This document shows, one piece after another, positions 1 to 11,394 of a stretch of DNA of 64,000 bases. Source of the stretch: Acanthosepion esculentum (taxonomy: Eukaryota > Mollusca > Cephalopoda > Sepiida > Sepiidae). The notes beneath the pieces are model-generated. The model was not told the origin of the DNA and did no database searches. It saw nothing but the letters and a program-made list of their open reading frames with translations. Location: positions 56,651,287-56,715,286 of the forward strand of contig OZ038487.1 in NCBI GenBank assembly GCA_964036315.1, written 5' to 3'. The position numbers were made by a program, and so were the translations under genes. Every line of letters starts with the position of its first letter. The first letter of the stretch is position 1.

Positions 1-332
1 GAAGGAAGAACTACGCTCTTCTACTTTATCGGGATATCCACTGCTAACCTGAACTACGCTTCCCTACTGTCTTCGAAATATTCACTGCCCACCTCTGGAT
101 TCTATACTCAAAGACTACCGTCATCATGAACAACAGACTTCACTAGACCTCCAAAGAAATATATACTTATATTCATTTCATTTGATCTGTGTATTGATCG
201 CTTGACCGAAAAGAATTGCATTCATATTTTAAACCGAAAAATATTCGATTCCTACAGATGTGACTCACTCCGAAGTGCAGATTTAAATAAGTGAATATAC
301 CGGAATTACATAATAGATATACACCATCGATT
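1..332. other. no feature recognised
   Basis: AT-rich sequence. I see no coding frame, repeat or RNA gene that I can support here. Confidence 0.5.
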
Positions 333-1000
333 GAGCACTTCGAAGTGGTGTAATGGTGTAGTGGTTAGCAAGCTTGTCTCGTCATATCATTTACTACTAA
401 GCAGTGAGTTCGATCCCCACTAGGTGATCCATACTTTCGGCCTTGTGCCACATCTAAGTTTTTGGTTAGAAAAAAAGGAGCACTTCGACGTGATGTAATG
501 GTTAACAAGCTTGGGCCGCTACATCAATTACTACCGAATAATGAATTCGATCCTCACTGGTGGAACCCATATTTTCGGCCATGTGCCACAGCGAAGTCTC
601 GCTTAGAAAATCAAGGGTACTTCGACGTGTTGTAAGGGTTAGCAAGCTTGTCTCGCTAGATCGATTACGACTGAGTAGTGTATTTGATCCCTACCCGATG
701 ATACGTTTACAAAATCAAAGTCACTCCGACGTGGCGTAAAGGTTACCAAGCTTGTCTCGCCATATCAATTACTACCCAGTAGTGGGTTCGATCCCCACCG
801 AGTGATCCGTATTTTCAGCCTTGTGTCACAGATAAACTTCGCTTAGAAGGGGCACTTCGACATGATGTAATGGTTAGCAAGCTTGTCTCGCTAGATCAGT
901 TACTACTGAATAGTGAATTTGATTCTCACTCAGTGGTCCATACCTTCGGCCTTGAGCAACATCTAAACTTCGCTTAGAAAATCAACATTATACACCATTG
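333..1000 (+). repeat. tandem cluster of five tRNA-derived SINE units
   Basis: Five head-to-tail units of roughly 110-150 bp start near 333, 481, 615, 716 and 850. Each has an A-box-like stretch (TGGTGTAATGGTTAGC and variants), the string AAGCTTGTCTCG, a B-box-like stretch (GTTCGATCCCCAC) and a shared tail containing TTTCGGCCTTGTGCCAC. The boxes are internal RNA polymerase III promoter elements and resemble an Asp/Glu/Gly-type tRNA, but no cloverleaf is intact. The same unit recurs on the minus strand at 32685-33105. Tandem rather than dispersed placement is unusual for a SINE. Confidence 0.8.
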
Positions 1001-2225
1001 ATTTTCCGGCACTTCCGTTTCTAGAACCGTACTGGATTATTCGTTTAGCCGGAACAACAAAAGTGGCAAGTAATAACAATTTAATAATGCACCTCTGAAA
1101 ACTAATTATGCATATCTCGTAGCATTGCAGCATCATTGACAGTTAGCAGCTTATTTTAATTTTAAACTATTATTAAATACAGCGCCACCTGTGGCCGTTC
1201 GCGGAATTAATCTGGCAGTTGCTCGAAATTCAAATGCTTACTTGTAAATTTCTTCGAATTGAAAGAGGTGTCGTACCGGTGTATTTTAATTTTATGAAAC
1301 AAAAATTCTAAAACGAGAAAGAATCGTGGAAAACCGTCACTGCATAAAGATGCATTTTTTAAATATTCAGAAAGACAACTTTATTTTGTAACGCGGTAGA
1401 TATTTCAACACGATATACCGTTCAGAGTTTGTGCGGTGGGTGTACATGTTATCGGTACGGAAAATAGAATCAATGAACAGAATTCAAATTGTGACAGTTT
1501 GTATTCATTCAGTACAAATAGCTTTGCGAAAGGCATGAACATACGTTTCCTTCAGCTCTGAAGTGAATAACATGGAAGACTAGACTCTCAAAACACAATT
1601 GACAACCAGTCTCAGGGGACAATAGAGAATTTTAAACCCTACATAAAGCAATGGGAAAATTAATTAACTTTCTCAAGAACAGACATGACATGCATAATTT
1701 CCAGATATTGAAAAGGAAACTGTGGAAAGCCATGATCGACTACACCCTGAAGACATTTTAAAACATCTCTATGCTAACTCACTCTGGCCAAGTAGGTAGA
1801 TTTACTAATTTCTGTTCAATGTTTGACCCCTTAAGTATTGTATCAAGATATCTACCATGTTCAGTTAAGTCTGTCACAAAGTCACAACAACCAGCTTTTC
1901 AGTGAGTTTCGAACCCATTATACTGCAGTGGACAAGTAGATTAGTTTTTGCTCACCAAACAACAGCTTTCGAGTGTTACTTGCTAAACACCGCTCTACAG
2001 TAGTCATCATCATAAAATAATTACTGTGCTCTGTTAAGCCTGGCATAAAGGATTAAATAGTGGAGCTCATTGAAAATCAAACAAGAGCTAGCGATTGATT
2101 GGTTGTTTAACAGCATATCAACTCTTTATGGGTCATTTAATGCAGAAATTTAATTTTCTTGTGCGCTTTGTAGTAATAAAATGTAATATATGTTATTCTG
2201 CTTTCACAACTGGATACATGGTAGA
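1001..2225. other. no gene; unassigned AT-rich DNA
   Basis: I see no supported coding region, RNA gene or clear repeat. A few short direct words are all that stand out. Confidence 0.45.
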
Positions 2226-2543
2226 TGATACTCAGTTTTGTGCATATACATGTTTGTGTGGATTACTAGAGGCGGTGATATGTGTATTTTGTGTTGTAGT
2301 TTTGTTGAAGTTGTATTTTGGAATTGCTATAGTGAAAGAGACCTTGTCTATAGGTAATAGACTCTCTCATCTATTATAAGTAGGAGTCTGTAGTAGTCGA
2401 GAAAGAAAGTAGTCATCGACCACAACTCGATTACTCTGCGTAACACTTTATTACAAGTTCCTAACGTTTCTGTACGTTTAACCTATTTAGGACTCATTTA
2501 GTCCGAATACAGTTTCCACTAAGGAAATAACTCCACAACAACT
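2226..2543 (+). repeat. putative 3' part of an LTR (gypsy type)
   Basis: A possible TATA box, TATTATAAG, lies at 2372-2380, and the stretch ends in CACAACA just before a primer-binding-like site. This is the R-U5 to primer-binding-site layout of an LTR retrotransposon. The left border is a guess, since no second LTR copy is present for comparison, and no gag or pol follows. It may be a solo or truncated LTR. Confidence 0.4.
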
Positions 2544-2544
2544 T

Positions 2545-2556
2545 TTGGCGACGAGG
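2545..2556 (+). other. tRNA primer-binding-like site
   Basis: TGGCGACGAGG at 2546-2556 starts with the TGG that pairs with the CCA end of a primer tRNA. This string is typical just inside the 5' LTR of many animal gypsy elements. It decides the LTR boundary proposed next to it. Confidence 0.45.
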
Positions 2557-2799
2557 ATTCACACTCATACGGAAAAAAAAATAATGTGCAAGGCAATTGC
2601 AATACGTTCATCAACGACAGTACTGTGGTATGGTCAAATAACACGTCAGTGACTGAAGCTAAAGCGAGTCTTCTAGTGCGGTAATTTGAGAACACGTCAA
2701 GATTACGGGGTTTTGACCGTTAAAACGTATATAAAGGGACTCGAATTTACTGATTGATTGATTTTTTTTACGGTTCATCAGATTATTTAAAGCCAGAAA

Positions 2800-3110
2800 A
2801 TATTATTAGATTGTAAGAATTGGGGGGGGGGATAATAATAATTTACTAATTAACCCATAGCTGGGGAGAAGAGATAGATTCATACTTTTCTCACTGATAT
2901 TTGCGCGTACGTGAATATAACAAACACGACTGGAATTGGAACTCTGCTCTTTTCAGATTCCAATTCCGAACATTTACCCAACACCACCTGCACATCCAAG
3001 CCTACAGTACCTGGTATATCCAAGCGGTCACCAATCTAGTTATTTACCAGATTCGATGTTGATTGACTTTGGTGATCGTACGAGAACTAGTTTTTCAACA
3101 TGATATGACT
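2800..3110 (-). repeat. 5S rRNA-headed SINE
   Basis: Read on the minus strand, 3085-2999 resembles the 3' two thirds of 5S rRNA, including the GGTGACCGCTTGG and ACCAGGTACTGTAGGC blocks (canonical 5S: GGAGACCGCCTGG, ACCGGGTGCTGTAGGC). It runs through a GGATGTGCAGGTGGTGT linker into a body shared with the SINEs at 17590, 34030, 41355 and 54540 (ATGAATCTATCTCTTCTCC). 5S-derived heads are known from some animal SINE classes. Here the head and body are diverged and probably inactive. Confidence 0.65.
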
Positions 3111-3239
3111 GTAAGACCGTAAAGCGACCAGGAGCCAGTGATTGGTTTGTTTGACAATCTGATTTCAGTTTTTAAAAAAAAAGGAAAAAATGACAACACG
3201 CAATAGAATGTACAGAAATCTAATGGTAGAAAGCTACTG

Positions 3240-3640
3240 AATGAGATGTGTAATATGAACGCAGGAAGTGAAGATTACGAGGACATGGTCTATAGATAAC
3301 GATTAACCCTAGACTTGAAAAGGTTAAGATGTTCGCAGAAGCATCTACGCGGTAGTCGCTTCCACAAAGAAGCGATTCTTGGGCAGCGGCGTTCGGAATG
3401 GAAATGAGGGTGATTCAACTCTGTGGGTGAAGCATGTGTGTCTTGGCAGTAAAGGTCTGAACTGATGGCGCTAGAGAAAGGATCTCAACTGAACATCCGC
3501 CATGGAAATAGCGACAGGCTTACAACTTTGCGCTGTAAAGTTAAAACATGGTACAAGGCGCCAGATACTTCCTGGCGTGATAAAATGGAATAAATAAAAA
3601 GAAAAGGGTAACTATATTTGAGTAGTGAATCCCATATCAA
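3240..3640 (-). pseudogene. CR1/L2/Jockey-like LINE, reverse-transcriptase C-terminal relic
   Basis: On the minus strand this stretch translates, with stops and shifts, into the C-terminal tail of a non-LTR reverse transcriptase. Aligned with the copies at 6640 (+), 24880 (-) and 59190 (-), it shows the usual order: VAISM-type block, a tract ending HRVESPSFPFRTPLPK, then the LL-NLFKSK-like end. It is an inverted partner of 6640-7020, with long runs of near identity around the CCAGATACTTCCTGGCG word. It is non-functional. The clade is inferred only from this tail. Confidence 0.6.
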
Positions 3641-4701
3641 CTATTCTTGGGATATTTAATACCGAATTTTGTCGTTTCTATAAAAACAGCAGATAGATGG
3701 ACATATACCTGCTTTGTGCGGGAGTTATAAAAAAATAAAGGTAAACATGGGTTCGATTTACACGAGAGCCAATGAGATAAACAGATCCGATTTAAACGCG
3801 AATCAAAAGGTAGACATATGTACAGCAAACAGTTCTTTTGGGGAGGGTTACTCATTTGCACTGGGACGCAACCTGCATATTCATGACCCCTGCCCACCGC
3901 CAATCGTCAGAACGAGAGCCACATTGCAACTGAAAAGTGGAGGAGTGTGCTTAAACGTTTCCGCGTTTTCGAGAGTTCGTGGGTGTTCAGACAGAATTAT
4001 ACTTATGTACATGCGAACATATATATTATAAAGATGTTATATACGGGCAAACAAGTCCTCACGACAAATTTAAATCTTTCGGGATAGTTTTTATATTAAT
4101 GTTCTTTCATTGACCGAATAGCTATCAACAACTCATATTGTCTTCCTTTGTTCCTTCCTTCTTTCCGTATTCATGTAGATCTTTCTCTTATTCGTTTTTT
4201 CTATTCTATTCCCTTCTATTCTTTTCTTCTTCTTCTTCTTCTTTGGAGCTATGACGTGTTGTCTTTTAATTTTTCTTAACTCTTCTATTTCTCTTTCGTC
4301 TTTCCATTTTTTCCTTTTAATGTCTTTCTATCCTCTTCTCTTTGCTTTTATGTGGTTTTCTTGTTATTATTTATTTTTATTTTCCTTTTATGGAAACCCT
4401 TTATTTATTTCTTTTCCTTTTATGGGGTTTCTCCTTATGCCCTTAAAAAATGACTAATGAAAAAACGAAAAAGAAAGTGATGTTTCATAAGTAGCATTTT
4501 TAAATAGAATCGTTTGTAGCCATCTTTGTTCCTCACTTGTCGAGATGCATTCGCATCGAAACAAAAATGCATATTTGCCGTGAGTACTTGTTTGTCCGTT
4601 TCTAACATCTTTATAATAAATAACTATTGCTCTACTCTTGATATTGAGCCCTCTTTTAAATTAATGCTATGAACGTTTGAATTTATATTCTTTTCGCTCT
4701 C

Positions 4702-4705
<4 letters not shown>
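3641..4705. other. no gene; CT-rich tract inside
   Basis: From about 4140 to 4450 the top strand is strongly pyrimidine-rich (CTT/TTC/TTTC words), which explains the open frames there. The rest shows no supported feature. Confidence 0.5.
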
Positions 4706-4752
<47 letters not shown>

Positions 4753-4753
4753 T
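4706..4753. repeat. (AT)n(GA)n compound microsatellite
   Basis: About 17 AT units run directly into about seven GA units. Confidence 0.95.
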
Positions 4754-5589
4754 AAGGTGTATTTAGGCAGCAAAAATTCATCCAAGTTCTCTTAATTCAT
4801 CTGACAAGGTCCATCTATTTAATTTTCTATTCGATGTTGTATATTTGGATTAAAATTACTGCGACCGAATATGCCTGTCCCGCATTGGACTTATCAGTTA
4901 CAAACGTGCCTGCAAGCGACGTGTACAGACTCCCTCGTGATTTTCGTTTTGCGAAGCCATGATGATGATAATTAAACATGAACTTTAGCAATGTTATTCA
5001 TAACATCTCATTTGGAACTTGTAAAATATAATAAAAATTAAATAAATACACCTTGTCGACTGAATTTAACAAAATTTGTTTTTTATATATAACCTGTTAT
5101 ATTTAGTGAGCGAGTACTCATGTTTGAGAAAATATCTCGTTTTTTATTTAAAATCGTAAACTTTATGTCTACCAGACTAGATATCATAAATCTTACGACT
5201 CTAGGCCAGTAGACACTGGATGCAATGGAAACGGACAAGCAATAACTGGGCATTACTAAATAAGAACTAAACGAGATATCCCGAGACATGGACAGTTGAA
5301 CGAGAACAATATACCCCAGTAGATTGAAAAAGGGCTCAATTCTAAATTGAAGTTTACACGGGTCGTCAAGATCGATGGCATAATCGCTGAAACGTTTGGA
5401 TAACAGCAACAAAAATGAAGACAATAGTCTGAATGTAAATAAATAACACGACTTCTATCTTGTCTGGCGCTTCTGTTACATATCTCCAATTTCTCGACAA
5501 AATCTTAAGGGTCTGTAATGTTATCGGTTCTGACCTGGCATCTCGACTTCAGCCACTTTCTCACCGCCGTGATGTGATTTCCCTCTGTG
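4754..5589. other. no recognised gene; possible internal region of the neighbouring LTR element
   Basis: If the minus-strand LTR at 5610-6048 is a 5' LTR, this stretch lies just downstream of it in element orientation. The minus strand holds an open frame of 113 codons at 5083-5424 in which I recognise no gag or protease motif. I do not call it a gene. Confidence 0.35.
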
Positions 5590-5609
5590 TTTTCTACTGT
5601 AGAGGACCA
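5590..5609 (-). other. putative primer-binding site of minus-strand LTR element
   Basis: Read on the minus strand, the LTR end CCCACA is followed at once by TGGTCCTCTACAG. It starts with TGG, as expected for a tRNA primer-binding site. The tRNA was not identified. Confidence 0.35.
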
Positions 5610-6048
5610 TGTGGGTTTGAGTGTTGTTGAATTAGTAACACTTCCTGCTAGAAGAAGGTCCAACTACAAGAACATAGCGGACTCAAGTTGAGTCCAACCG
5701 AAGATGTAAAGGAAACAAACAAGTCCGATATATATATATGTCAACAAATATATGTATTAAACAACAAATTTACAAGTGACAAAGACATCAACATTTGTGT
5801 CTGCGTGTGAACGTAAAGAGTTTGTATTTTGGTGAATGTTCGTACGTACGTGTATGTGTGTTTAATGTTCATGGTGTCTCCCACAAATGGGAAGACGCTA
5901 TCTTCTGCGAAAACTTACATTGTAAATGTGTTCGCTGAAATAAAGAAATGTAAAAGAGAACGAGGCAAGAAGTTGCCCAGTATTTATAATGTAGGGAGAG
6001 CGACCCCTAGTGAACAATTAGGGAATTAAGGAGGAGCTAACTCCGACA
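5610..6048 (-). repeat. LTR, copy A (TGTCGG...CCCACA)
   Basis: A 439-bp stretch shares clear similarity, apart from its microsatellite, with 14922-15413. On the minus strand it starts TGTCGGAGTTAGCTCC and ends in CACA, giving the TG...CA ends of an LTR. It carries TATAAATA (plus-strand 5981-5988), conserved in both copies and a likely promoter. Direction follows from the TATA box, the primer-binding-like site below 5610 and the polypurine tract next to copy B. No flanking duplication was resolved, and no gag-pol was recognised. Confidence 0.65.
5981..5988 (-). promoter_or_regulatory. LTR TATA box
   Basis: TATAAATA on the minus strand, followed by CTGGGCA. It is conserved with copy B at 15349-15356. 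Confidence 0.5.
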
Positions 6049-6069
6049 CTACAAATATTTTCATAGCAA

Positions 6070-6420
6070 TTGTATTGATGGGCTTTCCTCCTTAGTGCAT
6101 CGACTGCATAAATTTAAGCGTGCTACTAGATTGGCAACTAAGTTTCATCATTTTACTGTTGAACTCAACAGATGCAACTGCACGGTTTGTTCTCATAGTT
6201 TCTTTTTTCAGGCTTCTCGCCTGTAGAACCCTTTCGATTTATTGTTTCCCCTGTCACCTACAATCTTCAAAAATTTAAATGCAACGTCAGTCGCCATCTT
6301 TTATCTTCCTGAATCCTGTTATTTCCCTTTCTCATCACTAAAGTCTTATAATTCTCTTACACTCCCAGTAACCCCTTGTGCCTTAGTGGCATTATCGCCT
6401 TGCATGGGGTAAAATGATTA
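6070..6420 (+). pseudogene. LINE family A, C-terminal and 3' end relic
   Basis: Broken frames translate to blocks such as TVELNRC and YNLQKFKCNVSRHLLSS. They match LINE tails at 28745 (-), 44620 (+) and 55000 (-), which give TVELARC, RTSRLWKSLPAPYF and FNMQKFKCNVNCYLLSS. The R-LW-SLP motif is the usual C-terminal mark of CR1/Jockey-like reverse transcriptases. The 3' end (CCTTGCATGGGG) resembles that of the 44620 copy. Many stops and shifts make it dead. Confidence 0.6.
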
Positions 6421-6639
6421 ACAAATAATATTAACGTCTCATTCCAGAAATTCAGACATAAATTAGTATTACACTGTTGTCGCTAATTATAATTAGTCAG
6501 TTTAAATAACTATTTAGAGAGACTGCAAATAAAAAGAAAACTTCGTTACTGAGACTTGAGGCATGAACTTATCAAAATAAGTAGTTACTTAGCTTTATTA
6601 GCGGGATACGTCTTGAAGAATGAACCTACGAACAACTGT

Positions 6640-7020
6640 CTGCGAGAAACGCATGGTATTCACTACTCAAAGACAGTTACCCTTTTCTTTTTATTTATCC
6701 CATTTTATCACGCCAGGAAGTATCTGGCACCTTCTACCGTGTTTTAACTTTACAGCGCATCGTTGTAAGCGTGTCGCTATTTCCATGGCAAATGTTCAGA
6801 CGAGATCCATTCTCTCGCGCCATCAGTTCAGACCTTTACCGCCAAGACCCACCATGCTTTATCCACAGAGCTGAATCATCTCCATTTCCACTCCGAACGC
6901 CGCTTCTCAAGAGTCGTTTGTCTGTGGATGCGACTACCGCGTAGGTGCTTCTTAACCTTTTCAAGTCTAAGTTTATATTACAATCCTCTACCATGTGATT
7001 CCTGTACATTTTATTACGTG
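6640..7020 (+). pseudogene. CR1/L2/Jockey-like LINE, RT C-terminal relic
   Basis: Translates with few interruptions into VAISM-like, ISSDLYRQDPPC and HRAESSPFPLRTPLLKSRL blocks, ending in LLNLFKSKF. It is the same family as 3240-3640 and 24880-25350 but in the opposite orientation to both. Non-functional 5'-truncated LINE tails are common in animal genomes. Confidence 0.6.
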
Positions 7021-7069
7021 ACCTTTTTTTTTTTTCTTTTTTTACTTTTTAATCAGATTAAGTCAAAAA

Positions 7070-7770
7070 TAGAGTATTGTGAGCATATCTGAACAGGAGC
7101 TGCCCAATCCTCTCTATCCAAACTTGTTACAGTTCAAAAACTTTTACGGGCCCTCAGACACAATATCGCAAGCCTATCTCTTAATTTGTCGCTATTTCCA
7201 TGGTAAAAGCTAATATGAGTAGATAGGTTCGCCTATCGCCCGGTTTACATACCTCCCTGGTCTTTTGAACAGGTGTAGAGTCTATCCCTTGTTCCCTGTT
7301 TAATATTGGGTTTCCGGTTCCTTCTAAAGTCTTTTCATTCTCTTTCACTCCCAGTAACCGTCTTGCATCTTAGGCGGCATTAACCCCTTGCTTTGGGTGA
7401 ATTAATTAAACAAAGGTTCAGATAATCGCTTTCATTCTTCAGTTCCACTTAGTCAGAACAGGCCATGTCACTTTCACGAAGTCGAATGACATTCATTTCC
7501 CAAAAACGTAAATAATATTCAGACAGCTTTTTTCTTAGATTTGTTACTTTGTGGAACAGACTCCTGGGTATGCGTTTCACTGAACACTTCAATCTTGACA
7601 TCTTCTAGTCAATAGCCAGCTGTCATCATTCCTCCTTATCATAACCACCTTGTCTTTTCTTCCATGCATCACGTTTTATTCAGCATGTCCGTTTTGATTG
7701 TAACCCACTACGTGAAGTGGGTGTGGAGCTATGCATAGGGTGAAACTTCTTTAATTTCACCCAGTGAAAA
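7070..7770 (+). pseudogene. CR1/Jockey-like LINE, longer RT C-terminal relic
   Basis: Reads, with shifts, as EYCEHIWTGAAQSSLSKLVTVQ, a HN-ASLSL block, then SFFLRFVTLWNRLLG at about 7530-7580 and FTEHFNLDIF. This is the usual order of the thumb and tail of a CR1/Jockey-type reverse transcriptase, where the typical forms are EYCSHIW, LD-VQ-RA and SFF-RT--LWN-LP. Stops and frameshifts occur throughout, so it is a pseudogene. It overlaps words shared with the copy at 6640, and a nested or rearranged copy is possible. Confidence 0.6.
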
Positions 7771-8820
7771 ATGATTTTTGCTATTGCTTATCAAATAGAT
7801 ACAAATATCGCTGCCCAAAGAAGTTGCTTTTGAAAACTAGAGAAGAATTTCGCACTATTTACAGTCGAGATTAATTCTCAATTCTAAAAATGAAGTCCAT
7901 TTTTAGCAAGAATCGTTCTAACAAATCAGATCCTCAGCGAGTGGGAAAAAATTTTCAACCAATCAATTTTCAAAATGGCGAGCTACAGCTGGAATCCTAT
8001 CTATTAATATAAAAAAAAACATTTTAGTTCAAATTTCTGTTGTCTCCTACACATTTGTAAAATAACCGGTTCCTTTAATCACCAGTTACATACGAGTTAA
8101 CCAAATCGTGACCTATATCCTTACTTTAGTTTGAACTTTCTCACGACGCCAGTTGAATTTTATCATAGCAGCCCATCAAAGATCGAAGAATACTTTTTAT
8201 CGCCTATTTATAAATGATAACAAAATTCTATTGTATTTCTCCGTTCTCTCTCTTTTTTCCCACTAATTGCAAATATCATTACACAAACATTTATCATTTT
8301 GATAAAAACTTACCCAGCAGTTGAACTCACATTATAACACATTTGAAGCACCAGCCTAATACTCTACCACAGTTCTATAAAGAATTTATTATCTAGAAAA
8401 TCATCGCTAAAAATGCTGGTGATGGAAAGCGTATCGAGTTATTATGCGATAAACTGTCAGATGCTCAAGGCGTTGTACATTAATGTCGTACTTTTCGAAG
8501 GCGAGGTAATCGATTCTCAACTTACCTTCGATCAAAAACAACCCTAAATTCATTAAATTTAATTAAACAGACAGATTCTGCCGACAGCAAACTATCGACC
8601 CATCAGTTTAGGTTAGAACAGACATGAAGCGACAGTCACGCACCATCACTTGGGCACGAATTCGAATAAGCCTGTCATGTCTTTTGCAACAAGTGAACGC
8701 TTCTACGTTCCCTTGGCTTTATTATGTTGATTCGGGATATTATCTTTTTTTTGCCGAAACGTTACGTATGGAATATTGGCAAATATAAATTAATCATTTT
8801 TTTATTGTATTCTGCAAAAT
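7771..8820. other. no gene recognised
   Basis: AT-rich sequence without a supported feature. Confidence 0.45.
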
Positions 8821-9045
8821 TTAACCCTATATCTTCCTGGTGTCAGTTTAAACTGACAACCTCATTTTCTATACATATTTAAGCTATAATGATAATCTAT
8901 ATTTTTAGAAAGAGGAAATTTCATTGATATATGTTGAAAAAAATGCCAAGTTTTTATCAGAAATCAAGAAAATATGAACTTTAAGCAAAATAGTGACAAT
9001 ATATTCAAAGAAAAAAAGGTGTTAGTTTAAGCCCTATCCTTCTTT
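8821..9045. repeat. 220-bp direct repeat, left copy
   Basis: Starts near CTTCCTGGTGTCAG and ends near GGTGTTAGTTTAA. It aligns with 10048-10268 in the same orientation (shared TTTCATTGA-ATAT-TTG and TATGAACTTTAA words), with a third partial copy at 9960-10048. It contains the perfect palindrome GTCAGTTTAAACTGAC at 8842-8857. The two copies bracket the mariner relic. Confidence 0.65.
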
Positions 9046-9291
9046 GTAACAGTAAAATTGTCAAAATCGTATTACAGCATAATTGTCTGTGCCACAAAAT
9101 CTAAAAAAAAATTTTAAAAAAAAACACTAAACTAATTGAGTTTCTTTTTTCCAGATTTTCATACAAGACGTTTAGCCATCTTGATACCATTTGTCGCAAG
9201 ACTCACTGAAAAAACCCTTTGAGTTATTCAGCTAGGAAAAGAACAGGTTAAAATCGTTTTGTGTCAGACCCACTCTCTTCTCAACTGAGCA

Positions 9292-9700
9292 ATGGTGAGA
9301 GGAAAAATCAAGCAGGGCTTCAGCAATGGTGCCAACATTTATACTCTGGCTTCTATCTTCAAAGTCCATTCAAGAATCATCAAAGAAAAGGTGGATAAGC
9401 TTTAAAAAGAGGAAACAGTAGAGAGGAAAACTGGATCAGGAGGTCATAACAGGAAGAGGGATCATCATTTCAAATTAGATCTAAAAAGATCAATTAGAAA
9501 AGATCCAACAATCCATAAGACGTTTGGCACTTGTGAAGTTTCAGCTACGACAGTCCAAAGAGCAGTGAAAAAAAGACTTGAAATCGTACGTGAAACCTGT
9601 GAGGCACATTTTTAATCCAGGACAGAATGTTAGAAGACTAGAGAGGGCGTAGATCATCTTGAATAAGCTAGAAAATGATCTTGGAATAATATATAAACTT
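9292..9700 (+). pseudogene. Tc1/mariner-like transposase, N-terminal relic
   Basis: From ATG at 9292 a frame gives MVRGKIKQGFSNGANIYTLA, a stop at codon 38, then in the same frame KTGSGGHNRK, RSIRKDPTIHKTFG and SATTVQRAVKKRL, and a stop near 9615. This is the usual two-helix-turn-helix N-terminus of an IS630/Tc1/mariner transposase: a first HTH, a G-R-P-R-like linker, then a second HTH ending STV-RAVK. A shifted continuation gives LNKLENDLG. The DDE catalytic core is not recognisable. It is dead. Confidence 0.7.
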
Positions 9701-10047
9701 GCTTTCGATCCTTAGATATGATTAATTAATGAGGAACAGGTAATTTTTGTTTATGATCAATTTCATCACGATTATTCTGTTAAACTTGGCGAGTAAATTA
9801 TACATTCTTATTGCTCAAAGTAGAGTCCAATAGTGTTATAAAAACCTCGGAGAATTCCAGTAAAATGTCTTTAATCATTTCAACGGTTCAAAGCGTAATC
9901 TAACAATTGGACAATTTTACTGTTACACGTTTTAGACAATTTTGCTGTTACACTCGGTATGTAAATTAACATTTTGCAAAGAGAGTTTTTACTGAAATAT
10001 GTTGACTTAAACAAAATGCTCAAAATATCGGAAAAAAGGTGGTATCA

Positions 10048-10268
10048 GTTTAATCCATATCTTCCTGTCTTAAGATTAAACTGATAACTTCTCCCTTATC
10101 CCAAAAGTATAATTATTATCTATAATTTGGTAAAGAGAGAATTTCATTGAAATATATTGGAAATTTTCCAATCTTTCATTTGAAATAAAAAAAAAAAATA
10201 TGAACTTTAAACAAAATGCTTAAAATATATGGAAAAAAATAGGCATTAGTTTAAATTGACAACAGGAG
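10048..10268. repeat. 220-bp direct repeat, right copy
   Basis: Same unit as 8821-9045, same orientation, about 75-80% alike by eye. See that entry. Confidence 0.6.
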
Positions 10269-10944
10269 AATATTGGTTAATATCTGATAAAATATGACAT
10301 AAAATATCCGATATTTAAAATACATTGATATGATATGTATCGATACACTGATAGTCATTGATACATAAAATATCTGATATATAAAATTAAACAGTTAATA
10401 TTGGTTAATATCTACACTTATTTTCATTTTTATCAACTCGTATACCGGTGAGCAAACCACAGTTTATGTACAATTCCCGACACCTATCACTGCAAGTGTT
10501 TCCACTGTCAGCTCTCACGGACAATACTGATTTTTCTTTAGATTTTTACATTAATGGAACAAGGTTTTGATAGAGTTTTGCCTGCGTAGACATTTAAGTT
10601 CCCCTCAGTTCCATGATAGTATAGACAAAAAAGGAAAGCACTCAACTTTACGCGTTTATTTTATTTTTATTTTTTCGTTTTCATGGAAATACATCAAAAG
10701 TTTCATAAAGTCAAACGTCAGGTAACATTGGAACAAGTTTTAATATAAACGAGCTATTTTAGTGGATACTCTGGAAGGTGGCTAAAATTGCTTAATGTAT
10801 GAACCACATAGGATAAATTTTAGATGTTTTAGAGTTGCTAGACATCAAATTTACAAGAGCATTTTTATTATTGCAAACACATTTTTTGCATTTTTTTTTT
10901 TTTTAATATTCCTATATAATAGTGAATACTGAACAATTTTCCTT
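10269..10944. other. no gene; short ATATC/GATAT-rich stretch
   Basis: 10300-10400 is rich in overlapping TATC/GATA words (GATATTTAAAATAC, TGATATGATATG). Nothing else is supported. Confidence 0.45.
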
Positions 10945-11330
10945 ACAGATGAAGGAGAGGCTCGAAGCGACAGTGATGCCGTTCTGCAGACGGAGGCCGA
11001 CAATGCCGTGGATTGAATATGTTATCAACGATCAAGTTTTAAAAAGAATAGGAACTAAAAGGACACTTGTACTCACAAGCAAGAAATAGTTGAAGTTCCT
11101 GAGGTACAATGAAGAAAAAAAAAGGCATGATAATTTGAAGTTTACAGGACATATTGAAGTGAAAAGGTTAGCGGAAGGAAATATTAAGTGTCATTACTGA
11201 GAGGGATAATAAGTAGACAAACATGACTTAGAACTTAAAAGGATAGAAATTTGATCGCCCACGTCCAGAAAGGACACGTTACATGAACGAATCGTAAAGA
11301 ACAAATACATACCAAATGTTTTTATAATAT
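10945..11330 (+). pseudogene. RTE-like LINE, reverse-transcriptase C-terminal relic
   Basis: The frame reads MPWIEYVINDQVLKRIGTKR, TLVLTSKK, stop, LKFL, with later GHIEVKRLAEGNIKCHY, and ends in an IAHV-like stretch (ATCGCCCACGTC). These blocks recur at 25380 (+), 33190 (-), 48000 (+) and 58262 (-), so they belong to one abundant LINE family whose tail reads IPWTE-VSN-EVL-RIGTKR, LKFLGHIMRKEGLENL, TGHIEGKR and AMIAHV. It is truncated at the 5' side and carries stops. Confidence 0.65.
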
Positions 11331-11394
11331 ACACTAATTATCGTTTTAACCATTATTATGGATATTTAACATGGTAATGAACGTGGGAGACGAT

